From Sediminibacterium sp. FEMGT703S (lineage in GTDB: Bacteria; Bacteroidota; Bacteroidia; Chitinophagales; Chitinophagaceae), in NCBI GenBank assembly GCA_002786355.1, contig PGCO01000007.1, positions 1 through 64,000 on the forward strand: DNA of 64,000 bases, written 5' to 3'. Shown here in pieces: positions 24,801 through 33,325 of this stretch. Below the pieces are notes generated by a model, which worked only from the letters and a program-made list of their open reading frames with translations, ran no database searches and was not told where the DNA came from. Each line of letters opens with the position of its first letter. Positions within the stretch are counted from its first letter, which is position 1. The position numbers and the translations under genes were made by a program.

Positions 24801-25032
24801 CATTGCTGGATTGATTCCCTTAGTAATTGCAACTGGAGCTGGTGCCATTGGCAACCGTTCTATTGGTACGGCATCTGCGGGCGGAATGTTATTTGGTACC
24901 GTGTTTGGTGTAATTATTATTCCTGGGCTCTATGTAATTTTTGCTGAGCTTTCAGAAAGAACCAAGAAAAAAGAAAAAATAGCTCCTGTTGTTTCCGTTG
25001 TTGAACACCCAGAACAATTATCAGATAGATAG
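21856..25032 (+). CDS. RND multidrug efflux pump, HAE1 family (AcrB/MexB type), 1058 aa
   Basis: Full-length inner-membrane antiporter with twelve helices and two large periplasmic loops. The start MLETFIKRPVLSLVISIII, the proton-relay pair Asp409-Asp410 in helix 4 (IVVDDAIVVVE), and Lys941 in helix 10 (GLLGKNAIL) match AcrB D407, D408 and K940. It should export amphiphilic drugs, detergents or dyes from the periplasm with adaptor and channel partners encoded on each side. Spacing of 7 and 11 bases to the neighbours supports one operon. Confidence 0.96.
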   Translation: MLETFIKRPVLSLVISIIITLLGVLSLFTLPITQFPDIVPPSVTVTAKYTGANAEVCAKAVATPLERAINGVPGMTYMSSVSSNNGITLITVAFKVGIDPDVAAVSVQNRVSTVLDELPEEVIKAGVTTEKDVNSMLLYLNVMSEDTAADEQFIYNFADINILQELKRIDGVGFAEIMGQKEYSMRVWLKPDRMLAYNVSAQDVINALRNQNVEAAPGKTGESSGKNPQSLQYILRYTGKFFEPNQYKNVVVKSENNGSILYLKDIADIEFGAMTYSMISKTDGKPSASIMLKQRPGSNAKDVITKVKARMAELKASSFPPGMKYNFAYDVSRFLDASIKEVLKTLIEAFILVFIIVFIFLQDFRSTLIPALAVPVALIGTLAFMQVMGFSINLLTLFALVLAIGIVVDDAIVVVEAVHVKMEEQHLSAMDATLAAIKEIASAVIAITLVMSAVFLPAAFLTGSAGVFYRQFSLTLAVSIVISGINALTLTPALCALLIKNTHGQPKKKNLLGRFFNSFNIGFAKTESKYTKLVTWISGRKIVTIGLLIAFFVGTVGVNSVLPGGFIPTEDQGIIYVNVSAPAGATVERTENVLVQLEKVIKDIPAIENITTLSGYSLITEAAGASYGMMMINLKPWKEREQTVAELIPMLKEKTSKIKDANIEFMPPPTVPGFGNTSGFELRVIDKTGTGNLQQTANVTNQLIEDIKAAGVVGSAYTGFDPSFPQYMIHIDYDMAAKKGVTVDNAMTDLQTLIGSYYATNFIRFGQMYKVMVQAYPNYRAKPNDLMNLYVKNDRGEMVSYGTFIKLERVYGPEQLTRYNMYNAAMVNGEPKSGFSSGEAIESVEKVAKEKLPRGYSYEWSGITRDQIASSGQAGSIFLICLIFVYLILSAQYESFIMPFAVILSLPTGIFGAFIALKLLGLENNIYAQVALVMLIGLLGKNAILIVEFAMLRRSQGYSILEAAKEGAVSRLRPILMTSFAFIAGLIPLVIATGAGAIGNRSIGTASAGGMLFGTVFGVIIIPGLYVIFAELSERTKKKEKIAPVVSVVEHPEQLSDR

Positions 25033-25043
25033 ATTTAAAAATT

Positions 25044-26480
25044 ATGAAAAATAGTCGTTTACATTTAGGATATAGTCTTCTCATTTTTCTTGCCGTTTCT
25101 TGTGCAATGCCCAAGCCAACGAGTATTAATAGAGCGGAAGTATTACCTCCGAGTTTTCAAAAATCTTTGGACAGTAATAGTATTGCAGTGCTTCCTAAGA
25201 AACTTTTTTTTCCTGACAAAGCACTACAACTATTAATAGATACGGCTATTCAATACAATGCAGATATTAGGATAGCGGTACAAAGAATTGCAGCTGCAAG
25301 AGCTGGCGTAGGAATTGCTCAAGGTCTGACCAAACCCGGCTTAGATGCCATTGTTTCAACAGGGGTAGATAAATTCGGAGATTATACCATGAATGGACTA
25401 GGTAATTATGATATGAACTTATCATCAAATATTAGAAAGGATCAGCGAATTCCACTGAATATGCCTGATTTTTTTCTAGGATTTAGAAGTACTTGGGAAG
25501 CTGATATTTGGGGTAAACTATCTAACCAAAAAAAAGCTGCTTACAGTAAATTCCTTGCAACTGAACAAGCAAGACAGTGGGTTACCACACAACTCGTTGC
25601 ACAAGTTGCTAATTTATACTATGAATTATTGGCATTAGACAAAGAGCTAGAAATCTTAAAAAATAATATTACGCTTCAAGAGAATGCAGTTGAAATTGTA
25701 AAAATTCAGAAAGAAGGTGGTAGAGCAACTGAGCTGGCTGTTCAACAATTTACAGCACAGTTATTAGGCACTAAAAGTATGTTGAATGTAATTCAACAAA
25801 GAATTGTACAAACAGAAAATACACTCAGTGCAATTTCCGGTAAATATGATCTTTCAATTAAAAGAGGAACGCCTATTACCGAATTAGCTATACCCGAAGA
25901 AATACAAATTGGAATACCTGCTCAATTATTAGTGAATAGACCCGATATTAGAGAGGCAGAATTACTATTAGAAGCTGCTGGTGCAGAATTAGAAGCCAGC
26001 AGAAAAGCATTTTTACCTTCCCTTAATATAAGTGCATATACTGCCCTGAATAGTTTTAAAAGTTCAGTTCTATTTAGCCCACAATCCCTCACTTATGGAT
26101 TATTAAGTGGACTAGTTACCCCTGTATTGAGTAAAAATATGTTGAAAGGAAATTATCAATTAGCTACAGCAGCCCAGCAACAAGCTTTTGAAACTTATAG
26201 GAAACATATTATTTACGCATATCACGAAGTACAAACCGAATTAAGCGGTATTGAACAGTACAAAAAAATCTACCAGCTAAAAGTTCAGGAAACGAAGGGG
26301 TTACAAGCGGCTGTTGCGGCATCTAAAGACTTATATATTGGCGGCTCTGCAACTTACCTTGAAGTAATTACTGCACAGAGAGGGGTTCTTGAGGCCGAAC
26401 TAGAACAAATCAATAGCAAGCGGAGTGTATTCCTTTACATTATAGACTTATATAGATCTTTGGGTGGAGGTTGGAATTAG
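25044..26480 (+). CDS. Outer-membrane efflux channel lipoprotein (OprM/NodT type), 478 aa
   Basis: Lipoprotein signal with lipobox AVSC (Cys at about residue 20). Two repeats of the TolC fold with long coiled-coil helices; characteristic pieces are TWEADIWGKLSNQKKAAY, the LLVNRPDIREAELLLEAAGAELEASRKAFLPSLNI segment, and GGSATYLEVITAQRGVLEAEL near the end. It forms the trimeric exit duct for the pump encoded upstream. The 3' end overlaps the convergent response-regulator gene by 4 bases. Confidence 0.94.
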   Translation: MKNSRLHLGYSLLIFLAVSCAMPKPTSINRAEVLPPSFQKSLDSNSIAVLPKKLFFPDKALQLLIDTAIQYNADIRIAVQRIAAARAGVGIAQGLTKPGLDAIVSTGVDKFGDYTMNGLGNYDMNLSSNIRKDQRIPLNMPDFFLGFRSTWEADIWGKLSNQKKAAYSKFLATEQARQWVTTQLVAQVANLYYELLALDKELEILKNNITLQENAVEIVKIQKEGGRATELAVQQFTAQLLGTKSMLNVIQQRIVQTENTLSAISGKYDLSIKRGTPITELAIPEEIQIGIPAQLLVNRPDIREAELLLEAAGAELEASRKAFLPSLNISAYTALNSFKSSVLFSPQSLTYGLLSGLVTPVLSKNMLKGNYQLATAAQQQAFETYRKHIIYAYHEVQTELSGIEQYKKIYQLKVQETKGLQAAVAASKDLYIGGSATYLEVITAQRGVLEAELEQINSKRSVFLYIIDLYRSLGGGWN

Positions 26481-27121
26481 GTTCGTTGGTAAATACCATT
26501 GAGTAAGGCATACGTTATAATTCCAGCACTGCATTTGGCACCTACTTTATACATGATTCTGGTTCTATGACCTTCTACCGTTCTTTTACTCAAATGCAAT
26601 TCATTGGCAATTTCTTTACTGGTACGCTCGTTACAAATACGTTCTATAATTTGTATTTCTCTTTCAGTAAAGCTGGCAGTAATTTTATGTGGTAGTTGAT
26701 AATTTTTTGAAACAATATTGGTTAAACAAACAGAACTTATTTTGCAAAAAAAGGGTTTCTGTAAATAGGCTGTTTCTATCGCTTCCACAATTTCAGTAGG
26801 ATCTGCATGCTTAGAAACGAAACCCATTGCGCCTACATCCAATAAATGAAGTATCGTTTCATTGGTGATAATATAAGATAGTAAAACAATGCTGGTGTTG
26901 GGAGCAACTTGCAAAATTGATTTAGCTACTGCTGGCGTGTCTTCTTCTAAATCAATTAACACTACATCAGGCCCATATTTTACAATATCTTCCGACCAGC
27001 TTTCCTTGTATTGATCATTACCAACCAATGATAAGGAAGAATAAGACTTCAACACTGTTTTTAATCCAACTTTATACATCAGTTGATTGTCTGCAATGAA
27101 AACTTTAATAGAACCTCTCAT
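26477..27121 (-). CDS. NarL/LuxR-type response regulator, 214 aa
   Basis: Receiver domain at residues 5-125 with Asp57 (VVLIDLEED) as the phosphate acceptor and Lys104 in the FVSKHA motif; the acidic pocket keeps only one Asp (IADNQ, D11). The C-terminal LuxR helix-turn-helix is at about 150-208 (FTEREIQIIERICNERTSKEIANELHLSKRTVEGHRTRI). No histidine kinase is adjacent, so the partner is elsewhere. It is convergent with the efflux operon with a 4-base overlap. Control of the efflux genes is possible but nothing in the sequence shows it. Confidence 0.92.
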   Translation of the reverse strand: MRGSIKVFIADNQLMYKVGLKTVLKSYSSLSLVGNDQYKESWSEDIVKYGPDVVLIDLEEDTPAVAKSILQVAPNTSIVLLSYIITNETILHLLDVGAMGFVSKHADPTEIVEAIETAYLQKPFFCKISSVCLTNIVSKNYQLPHKITASFTEREIQIIERICNERTSKEIANELHLSKRTVEGHRTRIMYKVGAKCSAGIITYALLNGIYQRT

Positions 27122-27180
27122 AAATTCTTTTTTTAAAATGAATGAATAATTTTCTAAATTCTAATTAAAGCATTAGAAAC

Positions 27181-27224
27181 AATATCGTAGAAATACGAAA
27201 GTTTTATGTTTTTTTCACGATATT
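27181..27224. promoter_or_regulatory. Inverted repeat upstream of the DUF1080 gene
   Basis: Perfect 8-base arms AATATCGT (27181-27188) and ACGATATT (27217-27224) are 28 bases apart, the second ending 3 bases before the start codon. It could be a looped operator or a leader stem. Weak evidence. Confidence 0.25.
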
Positions 27225-27227
27225 AGA

Positions 27228-28007
27228 ATGATGAAACATCTCATCATTACCACTATCATTACCGGTCTTTCTGCTTCAGCCAGCTTTGCACAACAAAAGC
27301 CTAATATGGACAGCTTAGTAAAAGAATCAAAAAAAACAGAAGTTTGGGAGCCTGTTCCTGCTATAGTTACTCCAGGAAAGTTAGCCAGTGATGCTCCCTC
27401 CGATGCAATCATTCTTTTTAATGGAAAGAATACCAACGCTTTTCAAAAAGAAGGCGGTGGGCCAATAGGATGGAAAATGGACGCACAAGGAATACTCAAT
27501 GTGGTGAAGGGTTCAGGCAATATTGAAACCAAAGAAAAGTTTGGTAGTTGTCAATTGCATATAGAGTGGAGAACGCCTGCAACTATTGCTGGTGCTGGTC
27601 AAAGTAGAGGAAATAGTGGTATTTTTTTGATGGGTAAATACGAATTACAAGTATTGGATTCTTATAATAATCCAACTTATTCAAACGGTCAGGCAGGTAG
27701 TATTTATAAACAATTCATTCCGCTCGTAAACGCTTCTAAAAAACCAGGTGAGTGGCAGAGTTATGATATTGTATTTAATGCTCCTCAATTTTTTTCCGAT
27801 GGAAAATTGCAACAGCCCGCAACCATAACTGTTTTTCATAACGGTGTTTTGGTGCAAAATAATATTACTATTCAAGGTAGCACAGAGTGGATTGGAGCCG
27901 CCTCATACAAAAAGCACTCAGACAAAGAATCATTGGTTATTCAAGACCACGGAATGGATGGTGGAAATCCGGTAAGCTTTAGAAATATTTGGATAAGGCC
28001 ACTTTAA
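27228..28007 (+). CDS. Secreted DUF1080 (3-keto-disaccharide hydrolase-like) protein, 259 aa
   Basis: Signal peptide at residues 1-22 (ends SFAQQ). A jelly-roll DUF1080 domain fills residues 60-258: AIILFNGKNTNAFQKEGG, WKMDAQGILNVVKGSGNIETKEKFGSCQLHIEWRTP, RGNSGIFLMGKYELQVLDSY, and the end GGNPVSFRNIWIRPL. Members of this family act on 3-keto-glycosides or bind glycans. It has no partner gene here (no 3-keto dehydrogenase), so it may act on sugars processed by enzymes elsewhere in the genome. Confidence 0.88.
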   Translation: MMKHLIITTIITGLSASASFAQQKPNMDSLVKESKKTEVWEPVPAIVTPGKLASDAPSDAIILFNGKNTNAFQKEGGGPIGWKMDAQGILNVVKGSGNIETKEKFGSCQLHIEWRTPATIAGAGQSRGNSGIFLMGKYELQVLDSYNNPTYSNGQAGSIYKQFIPLVNASKKPGEWQSYDIVFNAPQFFSDGKLQQPATITVFHNGVLVQNNITIQGSTEWIGAASYKKHSDKESLVIQDHGMDGGNPVSFRNIWIRPL

Positions 28008-28009
28008 GT

Positions 28010-28981
28010 TTAAAGCTCAGAATAGGCAAATGCCAGAGCCCTTTCCTCTGCCCAAGTATTTGACTGTCCTTTCACCATAAAGCCGCAATGCCCTCCTTGG
28101 TTGGTCATTTCTAAAAACAAATATGGATTTTGTTCAGCTACTGCTATAGGCATACAGTTAGGTAATAAAAAAGGATCATTCTTTGCTTGTACAATTAATG
28201 AAGGAACTTTTATTTGATGAAGCAATGGTCCCACACTGGCTTTTTCGTAAAAGTCTAATGCATTATTGTAACCATGCAATGGAGCAGTATAACGGTTATC
28301 AAATTCTATAAATGTTTTTATTTTATCGTAGTTGGTAGCATCAATTTGACCTGGAAATAATGTTGCTTTTAATTTAATTTTTTCTCCAAGCTTGCGCAGA
28401 AATCGCTTTAAATAAATTTTGTTTTCCTTTGTAGAAAGCGCATCTACACTCCCTTTTAGACTGCAAGGGACAGAAAATCCAATTGCTTTTTTTACCTGAG
28501 TGGGTACCCATTCAGGATACTCTGCAATAGCACGGAATGTTAAACTTCCCCCCATACTAAAACCTATCAAAACGATTTCTTGATAATCATATTGCTCAAT
28601 AGCATACTGAATGACTTCTCTCAAATCGTTGGCATCTCCATGATGATAAAAACGAACCAATCGATTCATTTCTCCACTACAACTTCTACAATTCCAACCC
28701 AAGGCATCATAACCACTTGCTGTAAAAATTTTTGCCATCCCTGTAACATAATGCCTGGTAGAGTCTCCTTCTAATCCATGTGTAATGATGACCAACTTAT
28801 CAGCCGACTTTTTTTCTACAGACCAATCTAGGTCTACAAAATCCCCGTCAGGCAATTCCAATCTTTCCCTTCTTGCATAGTTAAATGGAACTTTTCGTAA
28901 AATGCTGGGATAAATACTTTGCAAATGTCCATTAAACTGAAGAAGCGGGGTTTTAAATGGAGTGGGACTTAAAATAGGCAT
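28010..28981 (-). CDS. Alpha/beta hydrolase, YheT family, 323 aa
   Basis: The family opening (PTPFKTPLLQFNGHLQSIYPSI) and the oxyanion region VIITHGLEGDSTRHYVTGM are present. The nucleophile elbow GFSMGGS places the Ser at about residue 145. The Asp in the VQAKNDPFLLPNC loop and the His in GGHCGFM complete the triad. YheT/ABHD1-like enzymes act on esters, and the natural substrate is generally unknown. It is convergent with DUF1080 (2 bases apart) and divergent from corA. Confidence 0.9.
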   Translation of the reverse strand: MPILSPTPFKTPLLQFNGHLQSIYPSILRKVPFNYARRERLELPDGDFVDLDWSVEKKSADKLVIITHGLEGDSTRHYVTGMAKIFTASGYDALGWNCRSCSGEMNRLVRFYHHGDANDLREVIQYAIEQYDYQEIVLIGFSMGGSLTFRAIAEYPEWVPTQVKKAIGFSVPCSLKGSVDALSTKENKIYLKRFLRKLGEKIKLKATLFPGQIDATNYDKIKTFIEFDNRYTAPLHGYNNALDFYEKASVGPLLHQIKVPSLIVQAKNDPFLLPNCMPIAVAEQNPYLFLEMTNQGGHCGFMVKGQSNTWAEERALAFAYSEL

Positions 28982-29035
28982 TGGCTAAATTGTATGCAAA
29001 TGTATTAAATACCTCATTTTATTTATCTTCAATAT

Positions 29036-30133
29036 ATGACAGGCTCCCAATATTTGAAGTTCCTAAACCCCTTGGCATTATTTAATACCAAGCGAACAAG
29101 GGATATATTTAAAGTAAATCCAACACTTCCTCCTGAAAGAAAAGAAGCAGACCATATAGTGGTTAAAGTATTTGATTACAGCAACTCTACTTTAAGTGAA
29201 TCCACTTACGATACTATTGAAGCTTGTAATCAATTCAACAATAATGGTAATATCAGTTGGATTAATATTGATGGGATTCGCAAAAAAGAAGTTGAATCAT
29301 TATGTAATCATTTTGGAATTCACTATTTAATTGCTGAAGATATTTTAAGCGTAGGACAAAGACCTAAAATGGATGAGATCAATCCTGTGCTCTATTGTTT
29401 ATTAAATATGCTTTATTTTAATGACCAAACTGGTACTGTTGAAACAGAACAGATTAGTATTTTATTAGGAAAAGATTTTGTGATCAGTTATCAAGAAGAT
29501 GCAAGTCGAGATGTATTTGATTCTGTTAGAGAAAAACTAAGAATAGCCGATTCAAAGCTCAGGCTAAGTGGTGCTGACTATTTATGCTATGCAATGATTG
29601 ATATGATAGTAGACCATTATTATGTGGTCATGGATAAAATAGGCGATCGAATTGAAATGCTTGAAGAACGTATTATCAGGAGTAGTAACAAACGTTCATT
29701 GGCAGAAATAAATGCACTTAGAAAAGAATTAATCGTTTTAAAAAGAAATGTTGGGCCTGTTAGAGATATCATTAATGGATTTGTTAGAACTGATAGTAGC
29801 TTACTAGAAGAAAGAACCAGAAAATATTTTAAAGATATTTATGACCATATTGTACAAGCCAATGACTTGGTAGAAAGCCATCGTGATATGATGATCAACT
29901 TACATGATTTATATGTAAGCAATGTAAATCTAAAGCTGAATGAAGTAATGAAAGTAATGACCATAGTAACTTGCTTACTTGCTCCAGCTACTGTAATAGG
30001 AGGTATTTTTGGAATGAACTTTGACGTTATTCCTTATGCGCACGAAAAGAATGGATTCTTTATTGCCACCACTTTAATGATTATAGTTCCTATTATAATG
30101 GTTTTTATTTTTAGGAAACGAGGATGGTTCTAA
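29036..30133 (+). CDS. corA: CorA-family magnesium/cobalt channel, 365 aa
   Basis: A large cytosolic domain (about 1-300, mixed beta and long helices ending in the stalk helix) precedes two C-terminal membrane helices. The first ends in the family signature GMN (GIFGMNFD, about residue 325), and a second helix and a short basic tail (FRKRGWF) follow. It forms a pentameric divalent-cation channel, mainly for magnesium uptake. Monocistronic: YheT is divergent and the sensor kinase downstream is convergent. Confidence 0.94.
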   Translation: MTGSQYLKFLNPLALFNTKRTRDIFKVNPTLPPERKEADHIVVKVFDYSNSTLSESTYDTIEACNQFNNNGNISWINIDGIRKKEVESLCNHFGIHYLIAEDILSVGQRPKMDEINPVLYCLLNMLYFNDQTGTVETEQISILLGKDFVISYQEDASRDVFDSVREKLRIADSKLRLSGADYLCYAMIDMIVDHYYVVMDKIGDRIEMLEERIIRSSNKRSLAEINALRKELIVLKRNVGPVRDIINGFVRTDSSLLEERTRKYFKDIYDHIVQANDLVESHRDMMINLHDLYVSNVNLKLNEVMKVMTIVTCLLAPATVIGGIFGMNFDVIPYAHEKNGFFIATTLMIIVPIIMVFIFRKRGWF

Positions 30134-30146
30134 TAAAATAATTCTT

Positions 30147-31658
30147 TTACGACTTTATATTTTCAGATATGATATTATATAAAGTATTTGGATTAAATGG
30201 TTTCGATAAACAGCCGTTCATACCAATTTCAATTGCCTTTGCTTCTATATCAGTGGTAATAACGGATGCAGTTAAAGCAATAATAGGTATTTCACTATTT
30301 AACTTTCGAATATTGATGGTTGCAGTGTACCCGTCCATTACAGGCATCTGGATGTCCATTAAAATTAAATCGTAATGATTTTGTTTTACCTTCTCTACTG
30401 CAATTGCGCCATTCTCTGCTAAATCTACTTCAGCATTCCAATTACGTAACATACGCTGAGCTACCATTACATTAAACTCAACATCTTCTACTAGCAATAT
30501 TTTTTTATTGGCTAAGTCAGGTTTATTTTCATTACCATTTTGCTTAGACTCTTCTCTAATTTCACTAGTACTTTTTTTGAACTTAAGTGTGAAATAAAAT
30601 TTAGAACCTACACCTAACTCGCTATCAATATATATTTCACTTCCTTGCAGCTGTAATAATCTTCTAATGATTGTTAATCCTAAACCAGATCCACCAAACT
30701 CTCTAGTAATATTATTATTTGCTTGTGTAAACCTTTCAAAAATTAAATGTTGCTTTTCTTTTGGTATACCAATACCTGTGTCTTCAATGGAGAACATTAA
30801 ATCTACATCGTTCCTGTTGTTTGCTTTTAATTCAACTCGAATGGTTATAGTGCCATCTTTTGTAAACTTTACTGCATTAGAAATTAGGTTATTTAAAATT
30901 TGTCCAAGTCTTACATCATCACATACTAAGAATTCAGGAATATCATCGTCGTAAGTAATTTTAATTCGATTCCGTTTCTCTTCGGCCTTAACCTGATTGG
31001 CCATTTTAATATTCTTAAGAAAATGCAACACATTAATATTCCTTTCCGCAAAAATAATTTTACCTTCCTCTAGCTTACTAAAGTCTAATACATCATTAAT
31101 CAGGCTTAATAAGTTTTCAGAAGAAATCTCCATTACATTCAAGAGTTCTCGCTGATCAGGTGCTAAGTCTTGGTATTGCAATAACATAATAGTTCCAATG
31201 ATTGCATTGAGTGGCGTTCTAATTTCATGACTCATTACAGACAGAAACTCACTTTTTGCTAAAGCTGCTTTTTCTGCAACTTCTTTGGCGTTTATTAAAT
31301 CTTGTTCTAGTTGCTTGGTTTTGAGAATCTGCTTTTCTAAGAATGATATAATATCTATTAGGTCATCATTATCCTCTGCAAACTGTTGAGGTGCAGAAGG
31401 ATCGAGCGCACGTATCGCTTCTTTTAACTTTGATATAGATTGTTTTCTTATATCGTTTTGTTCTTGTAAATCCTTTGTTGCTCTTTGGTATTCTTTTTCA
31501 CTTACATCAAATGCATGTTCGGTGATTTTTCTATCCCTTTCAAATGAAGAATAACTATTGTTAATGGCTTTTAAGAGATTAACAATCGCAGGGTTAGCCT
31601 CTTCTGCTGGAGAAAGAAACTGTGAAACTTGTTTTTGTAGTAAACTATGATAAGACAT
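30147..31658 (-). CDS. Soluble hybrid histidine kinase/response regulator, 503 aa
   Basis: No membrane helix. Residues 1-120 are a coiled-coil-rich N-terminal region; HisKA has His144 in SHEIRTPLN; HATPase follows with NLISNAVKFTKDG, DTGIGIPKE and GGSGLGL; the C-terminal receiver has Asp435 (LILMDIQMPVMDG). It lacks a PAS, GAF or periplasmic sensor, so the signal probably comes from the FIST-domain protein encoded 13 bases upstream in the same operon. Output is unclear because the receiver is terminal and no transcription factor is adjacent; a phosphorelay to a separate regulator is likely. Confidence 0.93.
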   Translation of the reverse strand: MSYHSLLQKQVSQFLSPAEEANPAIVNLLKAINNSYSSFERDRKITEHAFDVSEKEYQRATKDLQEQNDIRKQSISKLKEAIRALDPSAPQQFAEDNDDLIDIISFLEKQILKTKQLEQDLINAKEVAEKAALAKSEFLSVMSHEIRTPLNAIIGTIMLLQYQDLAPDQRELLNVMEISSENLLSLINDVLDFSKLEEGKIIFAERNINVLHFLKNIKMANQVKAEEKRNRIKITYDDDIPEFLVCDDVRLGQILNNLISNAVKFTKDGTITIRVELKANNRNDVDLMFSIEDTGIGIPKEKQHLIFERFTQANNNITREFGGSGLGLTIIRRLLQLQGSEIYIDSELGVGSKFYFTLKFKKSTSEIREESKQNGNENKPDLANKKILLVEDVEFNVMVAQRMLRNWNAEVDLAENGAIAVEKVKQNHYDLILMDIQMPVMDGYTATINIRKLNSEIPIIALTASVITTDIEAKAIEIGMNGCLSKPFNPNTLYNIISENIKS

Positions 31659-31671
31659 TAAGAGACAATGA

Positions 31672-32814
31672 TTATAATTCAGTAAATGTAGTGATAGTCA
31701 TGGTTTGATTATGCAGTTCACAATTAGAGCCAAGATTAAATGGCGATAATTCACCATAAGAATAAAAACCAGTAATTGCTGTTTGGTTGCCAAATATCTT
31801 TTGAGCTGCCTGCACTTCTTCTGAAGTTCTATCTTGAAGTATTAATTTTCTACCCACACAACTAATTAGAATTGCAAGGTCTGCATTGTGATTAGCATGC
31901 ATTGAAGCAGTATTGGAAGCTGCAATGGAAGAGCCATTAATTACTTTCTCAAAATTTACTTTCATTAATCTTAGCTTACTTCCTTCTGGCATATTTCCAG
32001 CAAAGATCATAGAACCATCATCTTCATTTACATTTAGGATTGTCCTAACTAAATTTTTATCGGCGTCATTGGTTCTAAGTGAAATTGGAAAAAGTAAAGC
32101 GGAGCCTGGCAATTCATCAACATATGGTCCCAAGTATTCTTTGTATAAATCCAACGCTTTTTTACCATCTATTTCATATAGTACATTTTTAGTTGCTCGA
32201 GTAATCACTCTCTCTTTTCCAAACTCATCCCATCCTCCAAATGAACTATGACCGATTAATAAACTAGGACCATAAAAACCCACGGCAACTACAGTGCCTT
32301 CCTTTGCAACCGTGTTTAAACCTACCTGTGTTTTTGCGAAACGTGCTGCATCTCCTGCTAATCCGCCTGTAACAGGAATATTAGTTCTATTTAATTCATT
32401 GAAACCCGCTACTAAGTCAGAGCCATTTACAAAAGAACCTTCTGAAATTACTAATACAGAAACTAAGTCATCTTGATTGAGTAGGCTCATTAAAGTCTTA
32501 CCCGTTTCAAAACTATTTACATTTTTATTGATTTCTACCGATACAGACTTTACACTTGCTTTTTCAAAGTAAATAGCGGTAACAACTGCAGAGTCATCAT
32601 ATACTTCATTGTCTAATATTTCACCTGCAGTTGAACAACTAACTATATCTGCTTTCGGAAATTTTGATTTTATTTGGATAAATAAGTCTTCATTTGTTAC
32701 TAATTCTCCTGAACCAAAAACAAGCACTAACTGTGTTTTTTCAGTAGGAAAATCGGCAGCCATATTTTCCATTATCCATTTACCTGAACTAAATTGAAGT
32801 TGGGTAGTTTTCAT
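31672..32814 (-). CDS. FIST-domain sensory protein, 380 aa
   Basis: FIST_N occupies about residues 25-215 (FGSGELVTNEDLF, SCSTAGEILDNEVYDDSAVVTAIYF, PVTGGLAGDAARFAKTQVGL) and FIST_C about 220-365 (LYKEYLGPYVDELPGSALLFPI and the final GNQTAITGFYSYGELSPF). FIST domains bind small ligands, perhaps amino-acid-like compounds. No signal peptide or membrane part, so it is cytosolic. It is the first gene of a two-gene operon with a sensor-less hybrid kinase and probably supplies its sensing subunit. Confidence 0.92.
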   Translation of the reverse strand: MKTTQLQFSSGKWIMENMAADFPTEKTQLVLVFGSGELVTNEDLFIQIKSKFPKADIVSCSTAGEILDNEVYDDSAVVTAIYFEKASVKSVSVEINKNVNSFETGKTLMSLLNQDDLVSVLVISEGSFVNGSDLVAGFNELNRTNIPVTGGLAGDAARFAKTQVGLNTVAKEGTVVAVGFYGPSLLIGHSSFGGWDEFGKERVITRATKNVLYEIDGKKALDLYKEYLGPYVDELPGSALLFPISLRTNDADKNLVRTILNVNEDDGSMIFAGNMPEGSKLRLMKVNFEKVINGSSIAASNTASMHANHNADLAILISCVGRKLILQDRTSEEVQAAQKIFGNQTAITGFYSYGELSPFNLGSNCELHNQTMTITTFTEL

Positions 32815-32852
32815 TGGCCTAAATCTTTATACTTAAAGATAGCCTTTTTCAA

Positions 32853-33245
32853 TTAATGTGCACAATCATCCTTGTGTGCATGGTCGTGCTTTCTACAAAG
32901 TCTAAAGTTGATATAGTGTGCTATGACAATAAAACCCAAAGAGGGAATAAGTAAGATTAATTCTAAATCGTGGAAATTAACTTTAATAAACAAGAATAAT
33001 ATACCTGCCGAAAACAATCCGATTGGCCACCAACTGTGGTGATGTTTTTTAAATCCATGGTACAATGCATATATACCCACTACGAAAGCCAATACAATCA
33101 TGAAATATTCAAAACGAATATTTTCAATAATATTGACCCCAAATAATGGTAAACTACTTAAAAATAAAGGCAATAAGGCGCAATGAATAGCACAGGCTAT
33201 AGAAGTAGCAATACCAAATGCGTCCCAATTGATTTTCATTTTCAT
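32853..33245 (-). CDS. MerC-domain membrane protein, 130 aa
   Basis: Four membrane helices. The first has the MerC metal motif CAIHCALLP (two Cys four residues apart), and the C-terminus is His-rich (RKHDHAHKDDCAH). MerC proteins carry mercury or other soft metals across the inner membrane; Bacteroidota chromosomal versions probably serve zinc or copper. An upstream extension to 33314 exists, but ATG 33245 begins right before the conserved WDAFGIATSIACAIH segment. It is divergent from a SCO/Fur pair and two palindromes lie between them. Confidence 0.85.
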   Translation of the reverse strand: MKMKINWDAFGIATSIACAIHCALLPLFLSSLPLFGVNIIENIRFEYFMIVLAFVVGIYALYHGFKKHHHSWWPIGLFSAGILFLFIKVNFHDLELILLIPSLGFIVIAHYINFRLCRKHDHAHKDDCAH

Positions 33246-33264
33246 TAGCACAAAATTACAACAA

Positions 33265-33279
33265 TGCAACTTTGTTGCA
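33265..33279. promoter_or_regulatory. Palindrome between merC-like and SCO genes (site 1)
   Basis: TGCAAC-TTT-GTTGCA, perfect 6-base arms. It is 20 bases from the merC-like start. It is a candidate operator for the Fur-family regulator encoded one gene downstream of SCO. Confidence 0.5.
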
Positions 33280-33286
33280 AAATATT

Positions 33287-33296
33287 TGTTATAACA
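33287..33296. promoter_or_regulatory. Palindrome between merC-like and SCO genes (site 2)
   Basis: TGTTATAACA, a perfect 10-base palindrome, which resembles the core of Zur boxes known from proteobacteria. Together with site 1 it fills most of the 80-base divergent promoter region. Confidence 0.4.
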
Positions 33297-33325
33297 TATC
33301 TTACCTTTACACATTAATTTGAACT

